Source: Pedobacter sp. MC2016-24 (GTDB taxonomy: Bacteria; Bacteroidota; Bacteroidia; Sphingobacteriales; Sphingobacteriaceae). Taken from it: a stretch of DNA of 64,000 nucleotides. Under the pieces are notes generated by a model. The model saw only the letters and a program-made list of their open reading frames with translations. It did no database searches and was not told the DNA's origin. Both the position numbers and the translations under genes were made by a program. This document shows, in pieces, positions 52,898 through 63,356 of this stretch. The stretch's first letter is position 1. The number at the start of each line of letters is the position of its first letter. The stretch is from positions 62,001 through 126,000 of the forward strand of contig NZ_JADFBX010000002.1 in assembly GCF_015223055.1 (NCBI RefSeq), in the 5' to 3' direction.

Positions 52898-54700
52898 ATG
52901 AAATTAAAACTCCCATCCATACACACCTTATGGCTTAGCTTCCTTCAGGTGCTTTCCCGATTTCCGCTGCAGGTCTGCCTGGCTTTTGCGGCTACCATAG
53001 CCTGGTGCTTTTTGTTGGACGCGGATGATCCGACCCAGGACCGGCTGGTACTTTTTTTATGTACCTGTAATCTGGGCCTGACCTTATTGCTGGCCACAGA
53101 TTTATATGCGGAATCCAGAGAACTTAATCCATTAAAAAAATGGGGCTTAAGAGTTATTGCAACACTCATCTGTGCGGGACTCTATTTTGCCTTGAAACCT
53201 TCCTTTTACCGGGCTGATGTTTACCGTATTGGTATGCTGGCTCTGGCCTTTCATTTACTTGTCGCTTTTGCCCCCTTTATCAATAAAGGTAATTTAAATG
53301 GCTTCTGGCAATATAATAAATCCCTGTTTTTGAGATTCTTGACTGCTGCGCTGTATGCAGGGGTACTGTACGCCGGACTGGCCATTGCACTAGTAGCCAT
53401 CGATGGCTTATTCAGCGTCAAAATCGGCTGGCAAGTTTACATGCGGCTGTTTGCTGTGGTTACTGCCGGATTTGAAACCATTTTTTTCCTGGCTGGGGTA
53501 CCTGTTGATTTGAAGGCGCTGGACCGGGAAGAAAGCTATCCCAAAGGTCTTAAAATATTTACTCAATATGTCCTGATCCCACTGATGACCATTTACCTGT
53601 TGATCCTCCTGGTTTATGAGGCGAAGATCATCATCAGCTGGCAGTTGCCCAAAGGTCTGGTCTCGACACTTATCCTGGGGTACGCGGTATTTGGCATTTT
53701 GTCATTATTGTTGGTTTATCCCATCAAAGAAAAGGAAGGCAATGGCTGGATCAAACTATTCTCCCGTTTTTTTTATTTCATGATGATCCCGCTGGTGTTG
53801 CTGTTGTTATTGGCTGTCTGGAAAAGGGTAGGGCATTATGGAATTACTGAATCCAGATATATTCTGATTGTGTTGGCTGCCTGGTTAGCTTTGATTACGG
53901 TCTACTTCCTGTTCAGCAAAAAACAAAACATTAAGGTCATTCCCATCAGCTTATGCATTTTGGCGCTACTGGCAACTTATGGCCCGCAAAGCGCCTTTTC
54001 GGTGTCGGAATTCTCACAGATATCCAGATTGAAGAGGTTGAGAATTTCTACTGCTGAAAAAGATATGGCTGAGCAGGAGAACGTGGTGGATTATCTGGTC
54101 GATCGCCATGGTTTAACCGCATTACAGCCTTTTACCAAGGTAAACCTGGATGCATTGGAACAGCAAATCGAACTTAAAGATTCGGGCCGGTTCAGCTATA
54201 TCATTAAGGGCAATAAATTAGATACCGCCTATGCCCTGCTTAAAATCAAGCGCACAGATCGCTATCGCTATCGGAGCGATAAGCGCTTTGAGGCTGAAAC
54301 GGGCAGTGTAATCGATGTGAAAGGTTATGATTATGTCATCCCGGTTGAAAACTATACCAACAAGAATACACAGAAAATAAATAAAGTGACCCTACAGATC
54401 GAAAAAGTAAGGGATCGTGATTTGAAGATAAGCGTAGGAGGTAAAGCTGTAGAGTTCAACCTGCGGGATATGGCCAGGGGAGCAGTGGCGGAATTTAAAA
54501 CAGGTAAGCTGAAAGGTTCGCCAAATGACAGTGCGCTATTTTATCTTCCTTCAGCAGTGCTTTCCATGACCAGAAAGTTGAACAACATGGAAATTAAATT
54601 GGTGGTCACTTCACTTAATGCCAATACCAATATGGATGATGAAGCTGAGCTGAATAGCTGGTTAAGTTACAATGGTTTCCTGCTGATTAGGATAAAGTAA
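52898..54700 (+). CDS. DUF4153 integral membrane protein
   Basis: 600-residue protein: about 11-12 membrane helices in the first 370 residues (DUF4153), then a soluble region of about 230 residues rich in beta-strands and charged residues (KVNLDALEQQIELKD). The function of DUF4153 is unknown. The helicase gene follows by 24 bp but has its own -7 element. Confidence 0.86.
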   Translation: MKLKLPSIHTLWLSFLQVLSRFPLQVCLAFAATIAWCFLLDADDPTQDRLVLFLCTCNLGLTLLLATDLYAESRELNPLKKWGLRVIATLICAGLYFALKPSFYRADVYRIGMLALAFHLLVAFAPFINKGNLNGFWQYNKSLFLRFLTAALYAGVLYAGLAIALVAIDGLFSVKIGWQVYMRLFAVVTAGFETIFFLAGVPVDLKALDREESYPKGLKIFTQYVLIPLMTIYLLILLVYEAKIIISWQLPKGLVSTLILGYAVFGILSLLLVYPIKEKEGNGWIKLFSRFFYFMMIPLVLLLLLAVWKRVGHYGITESRYILIVLAAWLALITVYFLFSKKQNIKVIPISLCILALLATYGPQSAFSVSEFSQISRLKRLRISTAEKDMAEQENVVDYLVDRHGLTALQPFTKVNLDALEQQIELKDSGRFSYIIKGNKLDTAYALLKIKRTDRYRYRSDKRFEAETGSVIDVKGYDYVIPVENYTNKNTQKINKVTLQIEKVRDRDLKISVGGKAVEFNLRDMARGAVAEFKTGKLKGSPNDSALFYLPSAVLSMTRKLNNMEIKLVVTSLNANTNMDDEAELNSWLSYNGFLLIRIK

Positions 54701-54711
54701 TTTGTTCTTGG

Positions 54712-54719
54712 TAGATTTG
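54712..54719 (+). promoter_or_regulatory. -7 promoter element 5 nt before the helicase start
   Basis: TAGATTTG fits TAnnTTTG and ends 5 nt before the ATG at 54725, in the 24-bp gap after the DUF4153 gene. It predicts a leaderless transcript. Confidence 0.55.
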
Positions 54720-54724
54720 CAGTT

Positions 54725-57016
54725 ATGTCGAACTCAGAAATCGCCAATCCTGCAGAAATCGCCGCAAGGTTTGTAAACTATACGTCAAAGCACATCTTTT
54801 TAACGGGAAAGGCTGGGACGGGTAAAACTACCTTTTTGCGTAAGCTGATGCAACTGACCCATAAAAAAGCAGTTATCGTTGCGCCAACTGGTATTGCGGC
54901 CATTAATGCTGCGGGGGTAACCATCCACTCTTTATTCCAGCTTCCTTTTGGTACGTATTTACCAAAAGCACCAGCGCAGGATGGCGACCATTATAACCAG
55001 CAATACAATACGCCAAAATCTATTGTCAGGCACCTGAACATGACGGCTGCCAAACGAAAGGTCTTGGTTGATCTGGAATTGCTGATTATCGATGAGGTGA
55101 GTATGTTGCGTGCCGACCTGCTTGATGCCATGGACATGGTGTTGCGCTATATCCGTAGAAATAACGCGGCGAGCTTTGGTGGGGTCCAGGTGCTTTTTAT
55201 TGGCGATTTGCACCAATTGCCGCCGGTAGTCAAATCCAATGAGTGGAACTTGCTGGCGCAGTTTTATCAGAGTGTTTATTTTTTTGATGCACTGGCTTTA
55301 CAGCAACATCCACCAGTATATATTGAACTGGAAAAAATATACCGGCAGGCGGATGATGTATTCATCAATTTGCTCAATAACCTGCGCAACAATGAGGTGA
55401 CACAAGCAGACGTGACTTTGCTGGATAAATATTATAAGGCCGATTTTAAGCCTGCTTTAAACGATAAATACATCACCCTAACTACCCATAACAACAAAGC
55501 TGATACTTTAAATAAAGAGCGACTGGAAGAGTTGAAAGCTGTTTCTTATCTCTACCGGGCTAAAATTGAGAAAGAATTTAGTGAATACGCCTATCCCGCA
55601 GAGCATATTTTGGAGTTAAAGGTTGGCGCACAGGTGATGTTCATTAAAAACGATCCTAAAGGGGAACAGCGTTTTTTTAATGGAAAGATTGCTACGGTAA
55701 CAGCTTTAACCTCAGATACGATCGAGGTGCAGGCTGAAGGTGACAATGAGAAAATTATCCTGGAAAAATATACCTGGAAAAACATCAAGTATACCACCGA
55801 CAAGGTTACCGGTGAAATTGAAGAAGACCTGGTTGGTACTTTTACCCAATATCCGCTTAAACTGGCCTGGGCAATTACCGTACACAAGAGTCAGGGTTTA
55901 ACGTTCGATAAAGCCATTGTCGATATTGGCAGCGCTTTTGCACCCGGACAAATCTATGTGGCCCTGTCCCGCCTCCGTAGCCTGGATGGCCTGGTACTCA
56001 CCTCTCAGATTTCGGGCAGTGGCATCCGTCAGGATCAGAATGTCTCTTCCTTCTCAAAAAATAAACGGGACCACAATACGCTCGAAGCGCAAATCGGAGC
56101 AGAAAGCGAGGCCTTTTTACAATCTTACCTCTTACAGTGTTTTGATCTTGTGCCTTTGGACAATTATGTATACGAACATGTGCATTCTTATACCAAAGAC
56201 ATCAACAAATCAGCTAAACAAAAACATGTCAAATGGGCGCAGCAACTGTTGAAGGACCTGAGTGAGCTGAAGGTGCACGCCAGCAAATTCCTGTCGCAGA
56301 TCCAGCGCTTATGCCAGGTGAAGACAGATGAAGGTCTGTCCGCTTTGCTGGATCGGACCATTGCTGCTGAAAATTATTTCAATCCACAGATCGTTGGTTT
56401 TTCCAAGCGCATCTTTGAACGTATGGAGCTGGTCAAACAAGATAAGCAGGTTACTGCATTCTTAACAGAACTGCTCGAAATGGAAGCTTTGTTTTATGAG
56501 CAGTTCAAAAAGATCCGTAAAGCAACAGCCTTGCTTCAGGCTAAAATTAATGGAAAAGAGTTTACCAAAGATGATGTAAACGCGCTGTTAAGCCAGGCTG
56601 CCCGTGCTGCACAAATGGAAAAAGTGTTTGCTATGCCTGGTAAACTTGATTTTACCGAAAAGAAAACCCGTACCAGTAAAGCCGGAACTAAAGCCAAAGC
56701 AGCACCCAAAGAACCTAAGGCCGATACCAAGGAGTTGTCGCTTGAATTGTTGAAACAAGGTAAAACCATAGCTGAAATTGCTATTGAGCGCAAAATGGTG
56801 GTGGGTACCATAGAAGGGCACCTGGCCCATTATGTAGCTACACAGGAAGTAGATGCCAAAGATATCATCGGCAAAAGGAAGTTGAACAATATCCTGGATG
56901 CCATCCGAGACCTAAAAACGTTGCAGATGAACCCCATTCGGGAACATCTCGGACGTGACTATTCTTTTGGGGAGATCAAGATTGGTGTGGCGGCACACCT
57001 GGCAGAAAGAGATTAG
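54725..57016 (+). CDS. PIF1-like helicase with C-terminal helix-turn-helix domain
   Basis: 763-residue helicase of superfamily 1. Walker A is GKAGTGKTTFLRKLM (about residue 33), Walker B is LIIDEVSMLRADLL, motif III is FIGDLHQLPPVV, and the final motif is VHKSQGLTFDKA with VALSRLRSLDGLVL. After residue about 450 there is an HRDC-like helical region, a basic linker (TRTSKAGTKAKAAPKEPK) and a helix-turn-helix (LLKQGKTIAEIAIERKMVVG). It likely handles DNA or RNA/DNA structures; it is not the RecD subunit. Confidence 0.93.
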   Translation: MSNSEIANPAEIAARFVNYTSKHIFLTGKAGTGKTTFLRKLMQLTHKKAVIVAPTGIAAINAAGVTIHSLFQLPFGTYLPKAPAQDGDHYNQQYNTPKSIVRHLNMTAAKRKVLVDLELLIIDEVSMLRADLLDAMDMVLRYIRRNNAASFGGVQVLFIGDLHQLPPVVKSNEWNLLAQFYQSVYFFDALALQQHPPVYIELEKIYRQADDVFINLLNNLRNNEVTQADVTLLDKYYKADFKPALNDKYITLTTHNNKADTLNKERLEELKAVSYLYRAKIEKEFSEYAYPAEHILELKVGAQVMFIKNDPKGEQRFFNGKIATVTALTSDTIEVQAEGDNEKIILEKYTWKNIKYTTDKVTGEIEEDLVGTFTQYPLKLAWAITVHKSQGLTFDKAIVDIGSAFAPGQIYVALSRLRSLDGLVLTSQISGSGIRQDQNVSSFSKNKRDHNTLEAQIGAESEAFLQSYLLQCFDLVPLDNYVYEHVHSYTKDINKSAKQKHVKWAQQLLKDLSELKVHASKFLSQIQRLCQVKTDEGLSALLDRTIAAENYFNPQIVGFSKRIFERMELVKQDKQVTAFLTELLEMEALFYEQFKKIRKATALLQAKINGKEFTKDDVNALLSQAARAAQMEKVFAMPGKLDFTEKKTRTSKAGTKAKAAPKEPKADTKELSLELLKQGKTIAEIAIERKMVVGTIEGHLAHYVATQEVDAKDIIGKRKLNNILDAIRDLKTLQMNPIREHLGRDYSFGEIKIGVAAHLAERD

Positions 57017-57017
57017 T

Positions 57018-57803
57018 CTAAATGCTCAGCTCGCCTGTAAATACCTGCTCTGCCGGACCACATAAAAATACGTTGGTAAAGTGCTTGCCGTCATAGTCAA
57101 ATCTGATTTTTAAATTGCCGCCCAACACCTTTACCGGAGTTTCGATATGCCCGGTTTGTTGCTGGTGCTTGGCCATGGAAAGCGCTACTGCGGTTACGCC
57201 TGTTCCACAAGCATAGGTCTCATCTTCTACTCCGCGCTCAAACGTGCGGACAAATAGGTGATCGCCTTTGTCTTCCACAAAATTTACATTGATGCCTTCT
57301 TTTTTATAAGTATCGTTGTTGCGGATCGCTTTGCCATCCTGAAAAACATCCAGTACCTCCAGATTGTTTACCTGGGTTACATAATGTGGCGAGCCGGTAT
57401 TCAATACATAGGCTTCTCCATCAGTGTTAATGGTGTCAATATCAATCATTTGTAAGTCTACCCAGTTGCCTTCTGCTGTAATTTTGGCATAATGCGGGCC
57501 GTCTACTGCCAAAAAGTTAGTTTCTGTCTCTATGATGCCGAGGTGTTTGGCAAAGGCAACAATACAGCGCCCCCCATTTCCACACATGCTTCCTAAATTT
57601 CCGTCTGCATTGAAATAAAGCATTTCAAAATCAAAGTCTTTGTGGTTCTGCAACAGCATCAGTCCATCGGCACCTATGCCAAAGCGCCTGTGACATAAGT
57701 CATGTACAGTCTTGTAGTCCTGTGCATTAAATGATAAATCCCGGTTGTCGATCAGGATGAAGTCGTTTCCGGCACCCTGATATTTATAGAAATGTATGGT
57801 CAT
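57018..57803 (-). CDS. dapF: diaminopimelate epimerase
   Basis: Converts LL- to meso-diaminopimelate for lysine and peptidoglycan synthesis. The 261-residue protein has the two catalytic cysteines, Cys74 in GSMCGNGGRC and Cys199 in YACGTGVTAVAL, in the expected symmetric pair. It runs tail-to-tail with the helicase gene, 1 bp between the stops. No other dap or lysine genes are near. Confidence 0.97.
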   Translation of the reverse strand: MTIHFYKYQGAGNDFILIDNRDLSFNAQDYKTVHDLCHRRFGIGADGLMLLQNHKDFDFEMLYFNADGNLGSMCGNGGRCIVAFAKHLGIIETETNFLAVDGPHYAKITAEGNWVDLQMIDIDTINTDGEAYVLNTGSPHYVTQVNNLEVLDVFQDGKAIRNNDTYKKEGINVNFVEDKGDHLFVRTFERGVEDETYACGTGVTAVALSMAKHQQQTGHIETPVKVLGGNLKIRFDYDGKHFTNVFLCGPAEQVFTGELSI

Positions 57804-57882
57804 TGTAGAAGGTTCTTGTCATTTAACATTTTTTAACACAGTATAAGCTGTCTTTGCCATACAAATATCGTCTATATGGTAT

Positions 57883-57890
57883 TAAATTTG
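57883..57890 (+). promoter_or_regulatory. -7 promoter element upstream of htrA
   Basis: TAAATTTG fits TAnnTTTG, giving a leader of about 108 nt. A TTTG at 57853-57856 is 26 nt upstream, rather far for a -33 box. Confidence 0.4.
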
Positions 57891-58004
57891 AGTAAATCAA
57901 AGAAAATAAAATATCAGGATACGCGAAATTGAATTCCGGATGAGATTAGGTACTGGTATTTTAGAAAAAAAGGTTTTATAGTAGATCAGTAAATAAATAA
58001 AAAG

Positions 58005-59555
58005 ATGAGAAAAATAGGAATAATAGTGATGGCCGCATTGATTGGTGGCGCGTCAGCAATTGGCGCCTATAAGTTATTAGAGCGCAAAAGCAATGGTTTA
58101 TCCTTTGCCGAACAACAAAATGTGCTTTTTGCAAGTAACCCGGTTAAGGTCGCTTCAACAGGAGCGGTAGATTTTGTCCAGGCTGCTGCAGCAGTATCTC
58201 CTGCGGTGGTGCACATCAAAACCTCATATGGCAGTTCTTCAAATGAAGGTGGCAATAGCCGTAGCCGTAGTGGTTCGCCATTTGACATGTTCGACGACCT
58301 GTTTGGGGGTGGCGGTGGCCGGATGCAGCGTGCACCAAGAGCAGCTTCAGGTTCTGGTGTAATTTTAACTCCTGATGGTTATATCGTGACCAATAACCAT
58401 GTGGTAGAGAATGCAGATAAAATCGAAGTGATTTTAGCTAACAAACGTAAAGTTTTAGCTAAAGTAATTGGTACAGATGCAAATACCGACCTGGCCTTGA
58501 TTAAAGTAGAAGAAAGCAATCTTCCTGTGGTAAAAATGGGGAATTCTGACAATGTGCAGATTGGTGAATGGGTATTGGCTGTAGGTTTTCCACTTAATTT
58601 GCAAACTACAGTTACTGCAGGTATTGTGAGTGCTAAAGGACGAAGTATCGGTATTTTAGGCAGACAGCAGCAACAACCTACCCAGGAAGAGTATGAAGAG
58701 TATCAAAGAACAGGTAAGTACACGCCAAAAGCAAACAGCAGTATAGAGTCATTCATTCAGACCGATGCTGCCATCAACCCTGGAAACAGTGGTGGTGCCT
58801 TGGTTAACGCCAATGGTGAGCTGATCGGTATCAATGCTGCCATCGCTTCACAAACTGGCACCAATGAAGGTTATGGTTTTGCCATCCCGGTAAACCTGGC
58901 AAAAAAAGTATTGGATGATTTTAGAAAATATGGCAGCGTAAAACGCGGTTATATTGGTGTTTCTTTCCGTCCGCTGGATGCTGATTATGCAGAAGAACTG
59001 AAAATTAAAGACATCAACGGTCTTTATGTAAATGAAGTGCTTGCCAATGGTGCGGGTGCAGCAGCTGGAATTAAACAAGGCGACATCATCAAAAAAGTAG
59101 ATGGTGTAGAAGTGTTTGATTCTCCGGATTTGCAGGAAAGAATAGGCCGTTTAAGCCCTGGTGATAAAGTGCAGTTGACCATATTACGTGATGGTGGCCT
59201 GAAAAATATCGGTGTGACTTTGAAAGGAGAGGGTAGTGTGGGTGTGAACACCAGCAAGCTGGCCAGTAAGTCTACAGGAACAAGCATTGAGGTGTTGGGT
59301 GCTTCGTTTGAACCTGCAACCGCACAGCTTAAAGCACGTTATGGCGTGAAAAACGGGGTAGTTGTAAGCGGCATTGAAAGCGGTAAACTGTTTGATTCCT
59401 GGGAAATCCCTAAAGGAGTCCTCATTACTTCTGTGAATGGAACTCCGGTAAACAGTGCTAAAGATGTTCAGAATGCATTGCCTGTTTCTAAAAATGGAAT
59501 GACCATGATCACTGGTGTAGGTCCGCAAGGCAGGTTTACCTATACCTTAAAATAA
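58005..59555 (+). CDS. htrA: HtrA/DegP-type serine protease
   Basis: 516-residue periplasmic protease and chaperone. After an N-terminal membrane/signal segment, the trypsin-like domain carries the triad His132 (VTNNHVVEN), Asp162 (NTDLALIKV) and Ser262 (GNSGGALV). Two PDZ domains follow (about 310-410 and 430-516). A Gly-rich linker (about 85-110) precedes the protease core. It is monocistronic, with a terminator after it; it removes misfolded envelope proteins, complementing Prc. Confidence 0.96.
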   Translation: MRKIGIIVMAALIGGASAIGAYKLLERKSNGLSFAEQQNVLFASNPVKVASTGAVDFVQAAAAVSPAVVHIKTSYGSSSNEGGNSRSRSGSPFDMFDDLFGGGGGRMQRAPRAASGSGVILTPDGYIVTNNHVVENADKIEVILANKRKVLAKVIGTDANTDLALIKVEESNLPVVKMGNSDNVQIGEWVLAVGFPLNLQTTVTAGIVSAKGRSIGILGRQQQQPTQEEYEEYQRTGKYTPKANSSIESFIQTDAAINPGNSGGALVNANGELIGINAAIASQTGTNEGYGFAIPVNLAKKVLDDFRKYGSVKRGYIGVSFRPLDADYAEELKIKDINGLYVNEVLANGAGAAAGIKQGDIIKKVDGVEVFDSPDLQERIGRLSPGDKVQLTILRDGGLKNIGVTLKGEGSVGVNTSKLASKSTGTSIEVLGASFEPATAQLKARYGVKNGVVVSGIESGKLFDSWEIPKGVLITSVNGTPVNSAKDVQNALPVSKNGMTMITGVGPQGRFTYTLK

Positions 59556-59575
59556 TAAAAATTGAATTTTTGAGT

Positions 59576-59615
59576 AAAAAAGGCTTATCATCCCGTTGGA
59601 TGGTAGGCCTTTTTT
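59576..59615 (+). terminator. terminator of htrA
   Basis: Stem AAAAAAGGC (59576-59584) with GCCTTTTTT (59607-59615) and an inner ATCATCC/GGATGGT pairing (one G-T). Confidence 0.85.
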
Positions 59616-59680
59616 GCATAAGTAGCTTCAGAGTGTTCTTTCTGCTGTATAAAAGTTGCGCCCTTATCTTTTTGAATTAT

Positions 59681-59703
59681 CATTCTTTTGTAATATTAGA
59701 ATG
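59681..59703. repeat. short dyad upstream of sdhC
   Basis: CATTCT (59681-59686) and AGAATG (59698-59703) are complementary, 11 nt apart, about 53 nt upstream of the sdhC -7 element. A regulator site is possible but unsupported by further evidence. Confidence 0.25.
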
Positions 59704-59756
59704 TTTCTAAATAGCTGATTTATGGATGGAATTACCAGATTAATTCTTTTATTAAA

Positions 59757-59764
59757 TACTTTTG
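59757..59764 (+). promoter_or_regulatory. -7 promoter element of the sdhCAB operon
   Basis: TACTTTTG fits TAnnTTTG and lies 29 nt before the sdhC ATG. Confidence 0.5.
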
Positions 59765-59793
59765 CATGAATAGAATTATAAAAAAACAATCAA

Positions 59794-60474
59794 ATGGCTA
59801 GTTTCGGAAACGCTTTTTCCTCCTCTATCGGAAAAAAATTAATTATGGGCATTACGGGCCTGTTCTTAATTTTATTTTTAATAGTGCATTGCTTTATCAA
59901 CGCGCTGATCTTTTTCAATGACGGTGGCCTTACCTTCAACATAGGCGCCCACTTTATGGCAAGTAACTGGCTGATCAGGGCCGGAGAGATCGTACTTTTT
60001 GTAGGATTGATCGCACACATTGTTCAGGGAGCACGTTTAACCTTTCAAAATCAGGCTGCGCGCCCGGTGAAGTATGCAGTAACCAATGGCAAAGCAAACA
60101 GCAAATGGTATTCACGCTCTATGGGCCTTTTGGGTACTTTATTGCTGATTTTCTTAATTGTTCACCTTTCTAATTTCTGGGTAGTATCCAGGTTCACTGG
60201 CATTCCAACTGTAGATGCAAATGGTCACGAAGATCTTTATGCAGTGATGAAAGAGACTTTTAAAGAATTATGGATCGTGGTTTTATATACATTGGCTATG
60301 ATTTCATTGGCTTACCACTTATTACATGGTTTTGCTTCGGCATTTCAGACTTTGGGTTGGAACCATAAAAAATACTCGCCGATCATTAAAGCGCTGGGTG
60401 TTTGGTATTCAATCATCATCGCTTTGCTTTTTGCGGCAATGCCGATTGCAATGTATGCAGGTATTATTAATTAA
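59794..60474 (+). CDS. sdhC: succinate dehydrogenase cytochrome b558 subunit
   Basis: 226-residue membrane anchor of complex II with about five helices (for example LFLILFLIVHCFINAL). His residues in the helices, such as HIVQGARL and HLSNFW, are candidate heme ligands. Bacteroidota have this single b558-type subunit in place of separate SdhC and SdhD. It passes electrons to menaquinone. It leads the operon; sdhA follows by 30 bp. Confidence 0.95.
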   Translation: MASFGNAFSSSIGKKLIMGITGLFLILFLIVHCFINALIFFNDGGLTFNIGAHFMASNWLIRAGEIVLFVGLIAHIVQGARLTFQNQAARPVKYAVTNGKANSKWYSRSMGLLGTLLLIFLIVHLSNFWVVSRFTGIPTVDANGHEDLYAVMKETFKELWIVVLYTLAMISLAYHLLHGFASAFQTLGWNHKKYSPIIKALGVWYSIIIALLFAAMPIAMYAGIIN

Positions 60475-60504
60475 TTTTTGAACAACGTATAAGCTTAAAA
60501 TAAC

Positions 60505-62484
60505 ATGGCAGAATTAAATGCTCATATACCAGAAGGTGAATTAACCGAAAAATGGACTAAGTTACGTTCTTCTATGCCCTTGGTTAATCCGGCCAATAAA
60601 AGAAGTATAGAGGTCATCGTTGTAGGATCGGGTCTGGCAGGTGCTTCGGCAGCGGCAACCCTGGCCGAGATGGGCTACAAGGTTAAATGTTTTTGCTTCC
60701 AGGATTCGCCTAGAAGAGCGCACTCTATTGCAGCTCAGGGCGGTATCAATGCAGCAAAAAACTATCAGAACGATGGGGATAGTACTTATCGTTTGTTTTA
60801 TGATACCATTAAAGGTGGTGATTACCGCTCACGTGAAGCCAACGTTCATCGTTTGGCCGAAGTGAGTGCAAATATTATAGATCAGTGTGTGGCACAGGGT
60901 GTACCACTGGCCAGGGAATATGGTGGCTTACTGGACAACCGCTCTTTTGGTGGTACCCAGGTACAGCGGACCTTTTATGCAGCCGGGCAAACTGGTCAGC
61001 AATTGCTTTTAGGTGCTTACAGTGCTTTGGAGCGTCAGATCGGAATGGGTAAAGTAGAAATGTTTACCCGTCATGAAATGCTGGAAGTTGTGGTGGTTGA
61101 TGGCAAAGCACGCGGAATTATTGCCCGTGATTTGATTAGCGGCGAATTGCAACGTCACTCAGGTCATGCCGTATTGCTGTGTAGTGGTGGTTACGGAAAC
61201 GTATTCTACTTGTCTACCAACGCAATGGGTAGTAACGTAACTGCAGCCTGGAAAGCACACAAAAAAGGCGCTTTCTTTGGTAACCCTTGTTATACACAGA
61301 TTCACCCGACTTGTATCCCGGTTTCCGGAGATCACCAGAGTAAATTAACTTTGATGTCTGAGTCCTTACGTAATGACGGAAGAATCTGGGTACCTAAAAA
61401 GAAAGACGATAACCGGAAGGCATCTGACATTCCTGAGGAGGAAAGAGATTATTATTTAGAGCGCAGGTACCCTGCTTTTGGTAACCTGGTACCTCGTGAT
61501 GTGGCCTCGCGTGCAGCTAAAGAGCGCTGTGATGCCGGTTATGGTGTAGGTAAATCTAAATTGGCTGTTTATCTTGACTTTAAAGCCAATACCGAGCGTT
61601 ATGGTCGTATTGAAGCCAGTGTTCAGAACATCCACAATCCGGATAAAGAAACCTGTATGCGTTTAGGTCGTGAGGTAATCAAGGAGAAATATGGTAACCT
61701 GTTTGACATGTACAAACAAATTACCGGAGAAGATCCTTATGAATTGCCAATGCGTATTTATCCTGCGGTTCACTATACCATGGGTGGTTTATGGGTTGAC
61801 TATAACCTGATGACTACCGTTCCAGGTTTATATGCTTTAGGTGAAGCCAACTTCTCTGATCACGGTGCAAACCGTTTGGGTGCTTCGGCTTTGATGCAGG
61901 GATTGGCTGATGGTTATTTTGTAATCCCTTACACCATTGGTGCTTATTTGTCTAAAGAACTGGCTACAAAACCAATTCCACAAGATCACCCTGCTTTTAT
62001 AGAAGCAGAAGCAAGTGCAAAAGGTATTATTGATAAATTCTTCTCTATTAAAGGAACGAAGTCTGTAGATCATTTCCATAAGAAATTAGGAAAGATCATG
62101 TGGGAGCGTTGCGGTATGGCGCGTAATGCTGAAGGCCTTAAAAAAGGTATTGAAGAGATTCAGCAGTTGCGTAAAGATTTCTGGAGCGATTTGCGTGTTC
62201 CGGGTGATGCAAACGAACTGAACCCTGAGTTAGAAAAAGCAGGTCGTGTGGCCGACTTTATTGAGCTTGGCGAGTTGATGTGTATGGATGCCCTGAACAG
62301 GAACGAATCTTGCGGAGGACACTTCCGTGAAGAATATCAAACTGAAGAAGGTGAAGCTTTGAGGGACGATGTAAATTACGCTTATGTTGCCGCCTGGGAA
62401 TATAAGGGTGATGTGAAATTTGAACTTCATAAAGAAGAGCTGAAGTTTGAAAATATCAAAGTTGCACAAAGAAGTTATAAATAG
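60505..62484 (+). CDS. sdhA: succinate dehydrogenase flavoprotein subunit
   Basis: 659-residue flavoprotein that oxidises succinate to fumarate. The FAD-binding [13 protein letters not shown] is at about 39-52; the covalent-FAD His is His73 in [16 protein letters not shown]. The active-site Arg and capping segment appear in [14 protein letters not shown]. It ends 19 bp before sdhB. Length and motifs are typical of the Bacteroidota/epsilon-type enzyme, in which succinate oxidation with menaquinone is linked to membrane potential. Confidence 0.97.
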   Translation: MAELNAHIPEGELTEKWTKLRSSMPLVNPANKRSIEVIVVGSGLAGASAAATLAEMGYKVKCFCFQDSPRRAHSIAAQGGINAAKNYQNDGDSTYRLFYDTIKGGDYRSREANVHRLAEVSANIIDQCVAQGVPLAREYGGLLDNRSFGGTQVQRTFYAAGQTGQQLLLGAYSALERQIGMGKVEMFTRHEMLEVVVVDGKARGIIARDLISGELQRHSGHAVLLCSGGYGNVFYLSTNAMGSNVTAAWKAHKKGAFFGNPCYTQIHPTCIPVSGDHQSKLTLMSESLRNDGRIWVPKKKDDNRKASDIPEEERDYYLERRYPAFGNLVPRDVASRAAKERCDAGYGVGKSKLAVYLDFKANTERYGRIEASVQNIHNPDKETCMRLGREVIKEKYGNLFDMYKQITGEDPYELPMRIYPAVHYTMGGLWVDYNLMTTVPGLYALGEANFSDHGANRLGASALMQGLADGYFVIPYTIGAYLSKELATKPIPQDHPAFIEAEASAKGIIDKFFSIKGTKSVDHFHKKLGKIMWERCGMARNAEGLKKGIEEIQQLRKDFWSDLRVPGDANELNPELEKAGRVADFIELGELMCMDALNRNESCGGHFREEYQTEEGEALRDDVNYAYVAAWEYKGDVKFELHKEELKFENIKVAQRSYK

Positions 62485-62503
62485 GTTTTAAAATCTCAAT
62501 ACC

Positions 62504-63274
62504 ATGAGTACAGAAAATATGAATTTAACGCTGAAAGTATGGCGTCAAAAAGATCACAAAGCCAAAGGTAATTTGGTAGATTATAAATTATCTGATATTT
62601 CACCTGATATGTCATTCTTAGAAATGTTTGACGTATTGAATGAAGGTCTTGTTGATAAAGGAGAAGAGCCTGTTGTATTTGATCATGATTGTCGCGAAGG
62701 TATTTGCGGTGCATGTTCCATGTTCATCAACGGACAGCCACATGGTCCGCTGCAGGGGGTAACCACCTGCCAGCTGCACATGCGTTCGTTTAAAGACGGA
62801 GATACCATTGTGGTTGAACCATGGAGAGCGCAGGCTTTTCCGGTAGTTAAAGATTTAATGGTAGATCGGTCTGCCTTCGACAGAGTAATTGCAGCAGGAG
62901 GCTTTATTTCGGTAAATACCGGAAACGCCCAGGATGCCAATAGCCTGCCGATCCCTAAGGTACAAGCCGATTCAGCTTTTGAAGCCGCAGCTTGTATTGG
63001 TTGTGGTGCTTGTGTGGCCACCTGTAAAAACGCTTCTGCGATGTTATTCGTTTCTGCAAAGATTTCTCAGTTGGCACAATTGCCTCAGGGACAGCCGGAA
63101 CGTTACCGCAGGGTTCAAAGTATGGTTGCTCAGATGGACGCAGAAGGTTTTGGAAATTGTACCAATACCGGAGCTTGTGAGGCTGAATGTCCTAAGGGCA
63201 TCTCTCTAGAGAATATTGCACGCATGAACAGAGATTTTTATTCGGCTAAATTTGTATCTGAGGAATCTATTTAA
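62504..63274 (+). CDS. sdhB: succinate dehydrogenase iron-sulfur subunit
   Basis: 256-residue electron-transfer subunit. The [2Fe-2S] ligands are in [13 protein letters not shown] and the later TTCQ. The ferredoxin-type motif [12 protein letters not shown] and [14 protein letters not shown] supply the other two clusters. It links SdhA to the cytochrome b558 subunit. A strong terminator closes the operon 30 bp later. Confidence 0.97.
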   Translation: MSTENMNLTLKVWRQKDHKAKGNLVDYKLSDISPDMSFLEMFDVLNEGLVDKGEEPVVFDHDCREGICGACSMFINGQPHGPLQGVTTCQLHMRSFKDGDTIVVEPWRAQAFPVVKDLMVDRSAFDRVIAAGGFISVNTGNAQDANSLPIPKVQADSAFEAAACIGCGACVATCKNASAMLFVSAKISQLAQLPQGQPERYRRVQSMVAQMDAEGFGNCTNTGACEAECPKGISLENIARMNRDFYSAKFVSEESI

Positions 63275-63304
63275 TAGATTTATAGCACGAGACAAGGTAT
63301 TACA

Positions 63305-63346
63305 CGGAAAACCCCGGCTAAATTTAGCTGGGGTTTTCCGCTTTTA
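63305..63346. terminator. bidirectional terminator between sdhB and the TonB-like gene
   Basis: Arms 63305-63322 and 63323-63340 pair over 18 positions with one G-T wobble; the central A/T bases form the loop. A and T runs in the arms suit both convergent genes. Confidence 0.9.
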
Positions 63347-63356
63347 ATAGGGGAAT

